A DNA stretch of 64,000 nucleotides from Oscillospiraceae bacterium (GTDB lineage Bacteria; Bacillota; Clostridia; Oscillospirales; Ruminococcaceae), in contig CP107211.1 in NCBI GenBank assembly GCA_025757845.1, positions 868,001 to 932,000 on the forward strand. Reading direction: 5' to 3'. The notes beneath the pieces were generated by a model. It made no database searches, had not been told where the DNA came from, and worked only from the letters and a program-made list of their open reading frames with translations. The position numbers and the translations under genes are program-made. Of the stretch, positions 26,301 through 33,008 are shown piece by piece (position 1 is the stretch's first letter; every line of letters starts with the position of its first letter).

Positions 26301-28298
26301 TTAGTGGATGCGGCTGCCGACCGGGGTGTCGTCGCCGTAGAATGCAATGGAGCAGCCGCCGTCGGCGGTGTCGGCAGCAAAGATCATGCCCTCGCTGACG
26401 TATTTGCCCTTCATCATCGGGCGGGGTGCCAGGTTGCACACGATGCCGATCTTCTTGCCGATCAGGTCCTCCGGCTTGAACCACTTGGCGATGCCGGACA
26501 GGATGCAGCGCTCACGCTCGCCGTCAAACACGGTCAGGTGCAGCAGCTTCTTGCTCTCCTTCAGGTTCTCGCAGGCGCGCACTTCGGCCACGCGCAGCTC
26601 CACTTTGCAGAAGGTGTCAAAGTCGATCTCTTCCTCGTGGGTGAAGTCCACACCGTTCTCCTCGGCGGGGGCAGCGGCCTTCTTCTCGGCCTCGGCCTTT
26701 GCCTTGTTGGCGGCCTCGGCAGCAGCCTTGCGCTTCTCGTCCTCTTCCTTCAGGTGGGCGATCTCCTTGGCTACGTCGATGCGGGGGAACAGGGCATCGC
26801 CCTTGTGCACGGTGTAGGTCTCCTGTGCGCCGTAAACGGTCTTGCTCAGATCCAGCGCGGAGGCGTCCAGACCCAGCTGATCCATCATCTTGGGTGCGGT
26901 GGAGGGCAGGTAAGCGTTCAGCAGGATGCCGCTCACGCGCAGAGCCTCGCACAGGTGGTACAGCACGCTCTCCAGACGGGGCTTGTTGGCTTCGTCCTTG
27001 GCCAGTGCCCAGGGAGCCGTTTCGTCGATGTACTTGTTGGCGCGCTGGATGACTGCAAAGATCTCCACCAGAGCCTGCGGGATGGTCAGCTTGTCCATGT
27101 CGGCGGTGACCTTGCCGGTCAGCTCGTTGATCATGGTCTCCAGCTCAGTGTCGATGGCCTCGGTGCCGGGCACATTGTGCACAGTGCCGCCAAAGTACTT
27201 TTCGCACATGGCCACAGTGCGGCTGAGCAGGTTGCCCAGGTCGTTGGCCAGGTCGCTGTTGATGCGGTTGATCAGGGCCTCGTTGGTGAACATGCCGTCG
27301 TTGCCGAAGGGGATCTCACGCAGCAGGAAGTAGCGGATGGCATCCACGCCGTAGCGGTCGCACAGGATGACGGGGTCCACGACGTTGCCCACGGACTTGG
27401 ACATCTTGCCGCCGTTCATCAGCAGCCAGCCGTGGCCGAACACCCGCTTGGGCAGCGGCAGGTCCAGAGCCATCAGCATGGCGGGCCACAGAATGGTGTG
27501 GAAGCGCAGGATCTCCTTGCCCACCATGTGCAGGTCGGCCGGCCAGAACTTGTCGTAATCGTGGTAGGTCTCGTTGCCGTAACCCAGGGCGGAGATATAG
27601 TTGCTCAGGGCGTCCACCCACACATACATGGTGTGCTTGGGGTCGAAGGGGACAGGGATGCCCCACTTGACCGAGGTACGGGACACACAGGTGTCCTGCA
27701 GGCCCTGCTTGATAAAGGCGATCATCTCGTTCTTGCGGCTCTCCGGCTGGATGAACTGGGGGTTTTCCTCGTAGAGCTTCAGCAGGCGGTCGGCGTACTT
27801 GCTGGTCTTGAAGAAGTAGGCTTCCTCGTGGGCGTCGTACACCTCGCGGCCGCAGTCGGGGCACTTGCCGTCCACCAGCTGGCTGTCGGTCCAGAAGCTC
27901 TCGCAGGGCTTGCAGTAGTGGCCGATGTACTCGCCCTTGTAGATGTCACCCTGCTCGTAGAGCTTGGTAAAGATCTTCTGGCAGGACTCCATGTGGTAGT
28001 CGTCGGTGGTGCGGATGAAGCGGTCGTAGCTGACGTCCAGCAGCTTCCACAGATCCTTGACGGTGGCCACGATCTTGTCCACATACTCCTTGGGGGTCAC
28101 GCCGGCATCGGCGGCCTTGTCCTGGATCTTCTGGCCGTGCTCGTCGGTGCCGGTCAGGAACATGACGTCATAGCCCTGCATCCGCTTGAAGCGGGCCAGT
28201 GCGTCGCAGGCCACGGTGGTATAGCTGTGGCCGATGTGCAGCTTATCGCTGGGGTAGTAGATGGGGGTCGTGATGTAGAATGTCTTGTGTTCACTCAT
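26301..28298 (-). CDS. metG: Methionyl-tRNA synthetase
   Basis: This 665-residue class I synthetase has HIGH at LHIGHSY and KMSKS at GGKMSKSVGN. It carries a zinc-knuckle insertion with four cysteines (CKPC and CPDC). A linker rich in Lys/Ala/Glu connects to a C-terminal EMAP/Trbp111-type tRNA-binding domain (FCKVELRVAEV...CILSGIAKW). The start MSEHKTFYITTPIYY at 28298 is fixed by the ribosome site and homology. It is first in metG-eamA-tatD. Confidence 0.96.
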   Translation of the reverse strand: MSEHKTFYITTPIYYPSDKLHIGHSYTTVACDALARFKRMQGYDVMFLTGTDEHGQKIQDKAADAGVTPKEYVDKIVATVKDLWKLLDVSYDRFIRTTDDYHMESCQKIFTKLYEQGDIYKGEYIGHYCKPCESFWTDSQLVDGKCPDCGREVYDAHEEAYFFKTSKYADRLLKLYEENPQFIQPESRKNEMIAFIKQGLQDTCVSRTSVKWGIPVPFDPKHTMYVWVDALSNYISALGYGNETYHDYDKFWPADLHMVGKEILRFHTILWPAMLMALDLPLPKRVFGHGWLLMNGGKMSKSVGNVVDPVILCDRYGVDAIRYFLLREIPFGNDGMFTNEALINRINSDLANDLGNLLSRTVAMCEKYFGGTVHNVPGTEAIDTELETMINELTGKVTADMDKLTIPQALVEIFAVIQRANKYIDETAPWALAKDEANKPRLESVLYHLCEALRVSGILLNAYLPSTAPKMMDQLGLDASALDLSKTVYGAQETYTVHKGDALFPRIDVAKEIAHLKEEDEKRKAAAEAANKAKAEAEKKAAAPAEENGVDFTHEEEIDFDTFCKVELRVAEVRACENLKESKKLLHLTVFDGERERCILSGIAKWFKPEDLIGKKIGIVCNLAPRPMMKGKYVSEGMIFAADTADGGCSIAFYGDDTPVGSRIH

Positions 28299-28332
28299 AG
28301 GGGTAATTCTTCCTTTCCTTTTGGCATTGCAA

Positions 28333-28615
28333 CGAAAAACGCTCCCGTCCTGCCGGTTTTGACCGGACAAGGACGAGAGCGCTGCACTTTCGTGGTACCA
28401 CCTTGCTTCGCCCTGCCCTTGCGGGCAAGACCTTGTGCTGGCGTAAAAACCAGCCCGGCGCGCTAACGGACGCCACACCGTCACGGGCTCACTGTTCACC
28501 CGTGCAGGCTCCGAGACCATGTTCCGCACCGCGCGGCCTGCCCGCTTCCATCCCTCGGGCTTTCTGTCAGGCGCAGACGATGCGTACTCTTCTCTTCTCA
28601 GCCAATGCCATTATT
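28333..28615 (-). promoter_or_regulatory. T-box riboswitch with Met (ATG) specifier
   Basis: AAGGTGGTACCACG reads on the minus strand at 28404-28391. It is followed by a terminator hairpin (about 28380-28339, arms CTCTCGTCC/GGACGGGAG) and Ts. In stem I, GGCT/AGCC and GAGA/TCTC pair at the base and frame a loop with AGTA on one side and GAACATGG on the other. The specifier ATG lies at 28520-28518 (minus). Confidence 0.9.
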
Positions 28616-28621
28616 ATGTTT

Positions 28622-28650
28622 ATAATACGCAAAAAAAGCGGGTTTGTCAA
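28622..28650 (-). promoter_or_regulatory. Promoter of the metG T-box transcript
   Basis: TTGACA, 17 nt and TATTAT read on the minus strand. Confidence 0.8.
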
Positions 28651-28663
28651 TAAAAATATGAAG

Positions 28664-28799
28664 AAACTCCTTCCGTCATCGCTGCGCGATGCCACCTCCC
28701 TCTAAGAGGGAGGCTTCTGTTGCAGCCGGTAAACTGACCGCCACAGAATAAGGCTCCCTCTCAGAGGGAGCTGTCGCCGATAGGCGACTGAGGGAGTTT
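28664..28799 (+). repeat. MITE-like palindromic repeat, family 2
   Basis: The ends AAACTCC and GGAGTTT are inverted repeats. Inside are CCGTCATCGCTGCGCGATG, CCTCCCTC and GGCTCCCTC...GAGGGAG blocks. A shorter sibling lies at 51798. The element sits between the metG promoter and the Dabb gene. Confidence 0.8.
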
Positions 28800-28805
28800 A
28801 CGGTT

Positions 28806-29108
28806 TTACACCTCGTAGTCCATGCACACGCGGGTCTTGGTGTAGGGGCGCACCTTGCCGTCGGCCACGGCCACATGGGCGGGATGCACGGCGTAGCCTT
28901 TCAGGGCCTCAAAGCTCTCCAGCGTGGTGTCCAGCATCACATCGGCGTTGGAAGTGGGCAGGCCGTTGATGTTCACATGCACTTCCAGCAGGCCGGGCAC
29001 CTGGCCCACCAGACCTTCCAGCCCCTCCTTGATGCCAGCTTTGACGGCGGCCTTTTCGGCGTCGGACAGCTCGTCCTTCAGCTGCCACAGAATGATATGC
29101 TTGACCAT
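28806..29108 (-). CDS. Dabb family (stress-responsive A/B barrel) protein
   Basis: This 100-residue protein has the Dabb start MVKHIILWQLKDELSDAEK and the C-terminal HVAVADGKVRPY. It is a dimeric alpha/beta barrel of ferredoxin-like fold. The biochemical role is unknown in most bacteria. Confidence 0.85.
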   Translation of the reverse strand: MVKHIILWQLKDELSDAEKAAVKAGIKEGLEGLVGQVPGLLEVHVNINGLPTSNADVMLDTTLESFEALKGYAVHPAHVAVADGKVRPYTKTRVCMDYEV

Positions 29109-29174
29109 AACAAAATACCTCCTGCGTTTTTTCTCATTGTAGCAGGATGAGAAAGGGAGCGCAAGAGGCGGAAG

Positions 29175-29486
29175 CTATTTTTTATCCTTGTCGTCCCGGC
29201 TGCCGTGGTAGCACAGGTTGGAGATGACAAAACCGATGCAGGCCAGATATGCCGCTACCAGCAGAATGATATTCCACGGCTCGATGTCCGGCAAAATTGT
29301 ATTGAACAGAAAGGCTGCACCGCCGAGGATCAGGGTCACACCGGAAAATTTGCGGAAGTTTTTGCGCTCGTCCTCGGTTTTCCAGGCTGTTCCGCTGCGA
29401 TCACGCAGGTCCTGGATGCCGCGCCAGATGAACAGCAAAGAGGTGACGACACGCAGCCACTCCCAGTCGGAAAGATGCAGGTTCAT
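29175..29486 (-). CDS. Small membrane protein, 103 aa
   Basis: I do not recognise a named family. The protein has an amphipathic start (MNLHLSDWEWLRVV), a charged loop (KTEDERKNFRKFSG), and two hydrophobic segments (GVTLILGGAAFLFNTILPDI and IILLVAAYLACIGFVI). GGAAAGGAG precedes the start at 29486. It lies 22 nt after a similar-sized membrane gene and the two probably arose by duplication or act together. Confidence 0.72.
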   Translation of the reverse strand: MNLHLSDWEWLRVVTSLLFIWRGIQDLRDRSGTAWKTEDERKNFRKFSGVTLILGGAAFLFNTILPDIEPWNIILLVAAYLACIGFVISNLCYHGSRDDKDKK

Positions 29487-29508
29487 GGCACACTCCTTTC
29501 CCGGCGGG

Positions 29509-29826
29509 TCAGTCTGCGCTGTGCTCCCAAGCCTCGTAGGCAACCAGATAGAGAAGATCTCCCACGATGGCGATGCCGAAGATGATGCGGTAGATCAGCG
29601 ATGTAACAGGTATGAAAGTTAAGATCAGAAAGGCAATGCTGTTGAGCATGTAAAACACGCCGTTTTTCTTCTGCCAGAAGGCACGATATTCCGGGTCCCG
29701 TTCGTACTGGTTGAAGGGGAGACGGATCAGAGGGTCTTTGCCCATAAAATCACGGACGCCGGAAATCAGCCATAAAATGCTCAAAAGGACGTCAAAGAGC
29801 TGCCACCAGGAAAACGCCAACTGCAT
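29509..29826 (-). CDS. Small membrane protein, 105 aa
   Basis: The layout matches the downstream gene: an N-terminal hydrophobic segment (AFSWWQLFDVLLSILWLISGV), a charged stretch (QYERDPEYRAFWQKKNGV), and two further helices. The ATG at 29826 is optimally spaced from AAAGGAGG, so it is preferred over the GTG 9 nt upstream. Function unknown. Confidence 0.72.
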   Translation of the reverse strand: MQLAFSWWQLFDVLLSILWLISGVRDFMGKDPLIRLPFNQYERDPEYRAFWQKKNGVFYMLNSIAFLILTFIPVTSLIYRIIFGIAIVGDLLYLVAYEAWEHSAD

Positions 29827-29941
29827 AAAATGCACCTCCTTTTTCCACCATTATACCATAGGGGGGTGAAAATGCAAGAACCGGATTTAACGGAGCTGCG
29901 TAAAACTTGAATAAACTACTAGTAGATACCGGGCAAAATAA

Positions 29942-30586
29942 AACCAGCCGGACGAGGCGGTTGCAAGCCCTCGTCCGGCTGGATACTTACTTCTTCGGAG
30001 TCATAAGCCTCTTCTCCTTGGGTTTCCTCATTTTCGGAGTAAGCGTTTCATAGGGTGACTCTCCTTAGAAACATCAGACACACCTGAAAACCGGGGATGG
30101 GATCAAGGGGAACGATTTACACTAGAACATTGGAATGACCCTTTTCTCAACTGATGGAGTGCGGCACCGAGATTCTGAAGATGAATTTCATATTACCACA
30201 TTCTTTCGAGTTAGATTTGCCGGGGCACCTTGACTAGTACATTGGTAGAACTCCTTTTTTGCTATTCAAATAACTGTCTCCGTACAAAAGATACCTTCAT
30301 CGGTGATCACCTTCGGCGGATCTATTTGAATTGCCGGGGGTCTGGGTTTGTCGACAGGTTGTCGTTATATCGCAATGTTGACGCTCAAGACTGGCTCGTT
30401 ATCGTTGTGTTTTTATACGGGGGAAACATCCCGTTTGTGGTGAGCCTCTGTTTTGCTTCTCAGCGAATCCCGACAGCCTGTCCCTGCTGTGCGGGTTCCA
30501 TATCGACCATCGGTCTCGCTCCTTTCTGCTTCAAGTCAGCGGGATTAGCTCTCATTTGAGCTTCTGCTGTACTTCTCTGGTTTCTG
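29942..30586 (-). ncRNA. Candidate long structured non-coding RNA, about 640 nt
   Basis: A promoter at 30592-30620 and the strong terminator at 29944-29982 bracket about 640 nt with no long ORF on the minus strand and clearly lower GC than the surroundings. Several hairpins are visible: AGCTC/GAGCT (30547-30562), CCCG-CAGC/GCTG-CGGG (30468-30494), ACGGG/CCCGT (about 30417-30434), the self-complementary GGTGATCACC (30302-30311), and CTTACT/AGTAAG closing a domain at 29986-30042. Four micro-ORFs with Shine-Dalgarno-like sequences also occur (16, 2, 7 and 5 codons). It could be a large structured RNA of the ROOL/OLE kind, a leader whose gene was lost, or decayed DNA. I cannot assign a known class. 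Confidence 0.45.
29944..29982 (-). terminator. Strong terminator of the candidate long RNA
   Basis: Perfect 14-bp arms, CCAGCCGGACGAGG and complement, are followed on the minus strand by TTTTATTTTG. Confidence 0.8.
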
Positions 30587-30591
30587 GCTTT

Positions 30592-30620
30592 ATTATACAT
30601 GTGGGTGCATCGTTTGTCCA
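30592..30620 (-). promoter_or_regulatory. Promoter of the candidate long RNA
   Basis: TGGACA, a 17-nt spacer and a perfect TATAAT read on the minus strand. Confidence 0.6.
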
Positions 30621-30749
30621 TTCGCAGACTATACAAAGAAATAGACAAATTTTTGTTGAAATCTTGAAAACAACCGGCAAAATACAACAAAAACGGTCCG
30701 CAGACCGGCGTTTCTGCGCGCTCTGCCCAACCTTGGACCCCTCTTGTGG

Positions 30750-30987
30750 AAAACCTCTGCTGCAGCTGCTGGCGGCCGGGCCGATCGCATGCGGGGTGTT
30801 CCGCATGTGCCCGGTGATGAGCCTGGTGGCAACGCTGCTGTTCAAGGAGCCGAGCTTCGGCACCTGGGTGCACACCTGGGGCTGCAACATGCCCATGGCC
30901 CTGTGCTGGCAGGTGCTGTACTGCGGCCCGCTGAGCCGTGCCATTTTCCGGCTGCTGTTCCGCCGCGGTGAAAAGAAGGCGGTCTGA
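30750..30987 (+). pseudogene. Truncated DUF2798 membrane protein (C-terminal fragment)
   Basis: The translated segment RMCPVMSLVATLLFKEP followed by WGCNMPMALCWQVLYCGPLSRAIFRLLFRR closely matches the C-terminal half of DUF2798 membrane proteins as I know the family. The N-terminal two helices are absent and there is no start codon or ribosome site at the junction. The frame runs up into AT-rich sequence unrelated to the family. The fragment is GC-rich against an AT-rich background, so it looks like the remnant of a deletion or insertion event. Confidence 0.7.
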
Positions 30988-31081
30988 TCCCGCAGGAAAC
31001 CGGACACTTTCTTTTATAAATAGGTATCGACAAAGTTCTGTCAAACTTGGCGGACACATGACAGACATTGGATCTATACGA

Positions 31082-31106
31082 TTTTTATATACCGGTTATA
31101 TAAAAA
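31082..31106. repeat. Perfect 25-bp AT-rich palindrome
   Basis: The arms TTTTTATATA and TATATAAAAA flank a CCGGT centre. About 10 nt upstream, TCTGTCA and TGACAGA form another inverted pair (about 31036-31073). No gene is seen from 30988 to 31520. Confidence 0.6.
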
Positions 31107-31276
31107 CTCTACAGCGGGTGTATTTTGCGCCTGCCACCCCCTAAAAAGCGAAGAAACAGTTAAGAAAACTGTGGAAATAGTGCAACATATTCCGCATAAA
31201 CAAAGCAGATTGCACAACTTCTGCCGTCCGCTGGTGAAGTGCGATATAACAAAAGGTAGAATGTTGAAGAAGGGGC

Positions 31277-31305
31277 TTGTCAATTTTCGTCAATCGTACT
31301 ATCAT
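31277..31305 (+). promoter_or_regulatory. Likely promoter of the atp operon
   Basis: TTGTCA, a 17-nt spacer and TATCAT lie about 215 nt before atpB. Confidence 0.6.
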
Positions 31306-31337
31306 ACTGAACGGAAAAAGACGAACGAACCGGAAAA

Positions 31338-31386
31338 AAGGAGGGCGCGCAGGGCTTCGAACACCAGCGCCTTCCTTGCTTTTTTC
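31338..31386 (+). terminator. Attenuator-like hairpin in the atp leader
   Basis: AAGGAGGGCGC pairs with GCGCCTTCCTT (one G-U pair) and is followed by GCTTTTTTC. It lies between the promoter and atpB and would stop part of the transcripts. Confidence 0.55.
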
Positions 31387-31520
31387 ACGTTCTTTGGACT
31401 TTTTTTCATGCGATAAGAAGGTGTGGAGCCGGTGTGCGGTGCAGCCCTTTTGCGGGGCAGAATATCGCCGGAACCGACCCTCAGACCCGGACCCCATTCT
31501 TCAGGAAGGAGGAAAAATAA

Positions 31521-32204
31521 ATGAACAAGTTGACCCAAGCCCTGATGGAAGAGCTCACCGTCGAGTACGTCAAGGTCGGCCCGCTGCAGATCCCGGAATC
31601 CGTGGTCATCAGCTGGGTGATCATGGTGCTGGTCGTGCTGGGTTCCATCCTGCTCACCCGTAACCTGAAGGTAGACCACATCAGCAAGCGTCAGGCTGTG
31701 CTGGAAATGGCCTACACTGCGGGCAAAAATTTCTTTGAAGGCCTGCTGGGCAAGGAGGGCGCATGTTATGTGCCCTACCTGATGACCGTGGCCATCTACA
31801 TTGCCTGCTCGAACCTGATCGGCGTGTTCGGCGTCAAGCCCCCCACGAAGGATCTGGACGTGACCGCTGCGCTGGCCCTGATGAGCATCGTGCTCATTGA
31901 AGGTTCCGGCATCCGCGCACGCGGCGGCGTCGGTTTCCTCAAGAGCCTGGCTGCCCCCACCCCGGTCATGACCCCCATGAACATTCTGGAGATCGCCATC
32001 CGGCCTACCAGCCTGTGCATGCGACTGTTCGGCAATGTGCTGGGCGCATTCGTCATCATGGAGCTGATCAAGCTGGTGGTGCCCGTTTTCGTTCCTGCCG
32101 TGTTCAGTCTCTACTTTGACCTGTTCGACGGCCTGATCCAGACCTACGTCTTTGTGTTCCTGACCTCGCTGTTCATGAAAGAGAGCATCGGCGGAGAGGA
32201 ATAA
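31521..32204 (+). CDS. atpB: ATP synthase F0 subunit a
   Basis: This 227-residue membrane subunit forms the ion half-channels. The essential arginine is in SLCMRLFGNVLGAFVIM. About five to six hydrophobic helices are seen. The first periplasmic/N-terminal helix is short, so the protein is at the compact end of the family. AAGGAGGAAAA precedes the ATG. Confidence 0.94.
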   Translation: MNKLTQALMEELTVEYVKVGPLQIPESVVISWVIMVLVVLGSILLTRNLKVDHISKRQAVLEMAYTAGKNFFEGLLGKEGACYVPYLMTVAIYIACSNLIGVFGVKPPTKDLDVTAALALMSIVLIEGSGIRARGGVGFLKSLAAPTPVMTPMNILEIAIRPTSLCMRLFGNVLGAFVIMELIKLVVPVFVPAVFSLYFDLFDGLIQTYVFVFLTSLFMKESIGGEE

Positions 32205-32267
32205 CCACCAAACGCCTTCCCGCTGGGAGAAGGCAGCACAAATTTGATAATAAAGGAGATTTTACTT

Positions 32268-32492
32268 ATGAACGGTTTGATTGCTCTGGGCGCTGGCATT
32301 GCAGCGCTGACCGGCATTGGCGGCGGCATTGGCATTGGTATTGCAACCGGTAAGGCAACGGAGGCTATCTCCCGTCAGCCTGAGGCTGCCAGCAAGATCC
32401 AGACCAACCTGCTGCTGGGCGCTGCTCTGGCAGAAGGTACCGCAATTTTCGGCTTCGTTGTTGCACTGCTGATCATCCTGTTCCTGGGCTGA
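32268..32492 (+). CDS. atpE: ATP synthase F0 subunit c
   Basis: This 74-residue hairpin protein has an N-terminal helix with the Gly-rich GIGGGIGIGIATG, the polar loop SRQPEA, and a C-terminal helix with the ion-binding Glu in ALAEGTAIFGF. The Na+-type ligands known from Ilyobacter (Gln in helix 1, Ser after Glu, Tyr further on) are replaced by Ile, Gly and Phe, so proton coupling is expected. ATG 32268 fits AAAGGAGA better than the upstream in-frame start. Confidence 0.94.
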   Translation: MNGLIALGAGIAALTGIGGGIGIGIATGKATEAISRQPEAASKIQTNLLLGAALAEGTAIFGFVVALLIILFLG

Positions 32493-32510
32493 TAATGGAG
32501 GCGTGAACGA

Positions 32511-33008
32511 ATGCTGAAACTCGATATCAACCTGCTGTGGACCGTGGTCAACGTTCTCATCATGTACGCGCTGCTGCGCAAGTTCCTGTTCAAGCCTGTG
32601 CAGGACGTGCTGGACAAGCGCCAGAAGATGGTGGACGACGAGCTGGCCAATGCGCAGGATGCAAAGACCAAGGCAGAAGCTGCCTTGGCTGCAGCAAACG
32701 ACAAGCTGCACAATGTGGACGTTGAGGCCGCTGCCCGCCGCGAAGAGAGCGCACAGCAGGCCGAAAAACAGAAGGATCAGCTGCTGGCTGAGGCACAGCG
32801 TCAGGCCGACGCCATCGTGGCCGAGGGCAAGGCAGCTGCAGAAGCAGAGCGCGCCAGCAAGCTGCGCCAGGCCGACGCACAGATCGCCGACCTGACCCGC
32901 ACCATGTGCGCAAAGGTGCTGGAGCGCAACCTCACGCAGCAGGATGATGCCCGTATGCTGGACGACCTGCTGCAGAAAGCGGGGGAGAGCGATGGCAAGC
33001 GCGTCTGA
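32511..33008 (+). CDS. atpF: ATP synthase F0 subunit b
   Basis: This 165-residue protein has one N-terminal transmembrane helix (INLLWTVVNVLIMYALLRKFLF) and a long Ala/Glu/Lys-rich coiled coil forming the peripheral stalk. The length is normal for b, so no delta domain is fused here. It overlaps the next gene by 17 nt. Confidence 0.94.
   Translation: MLKLDINLLWTVVNVLIMYALLRKFLFKPVQDVLDKRQKMVDDELANAQDAKTKAEAALAAANDKLHNVDVEAAARREESAQQAEKQKDQLLAEAQRQADAIVAEGKAAAEAERASKLRQADAQIADLTRTMCAKVLERNLTQQDDARMLDDLLQKAGESDGKRV

Noticed and set aside
25203..28466. A 1087-codon open frame on the plus strand
   Set aside because: It runs antisense through tatD, the EamA gene and metG. His/Val/Gln-rich composition is typical of high-GC shadow frames.
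30230..30559. A 109-codon plus-strand ORF in the low-GC island
   Set aside because: No ribosome site, no recognisable family, and it lies opposite the candidate RNA with minus-strand promoter and terminator. Kept as a small possibility only.
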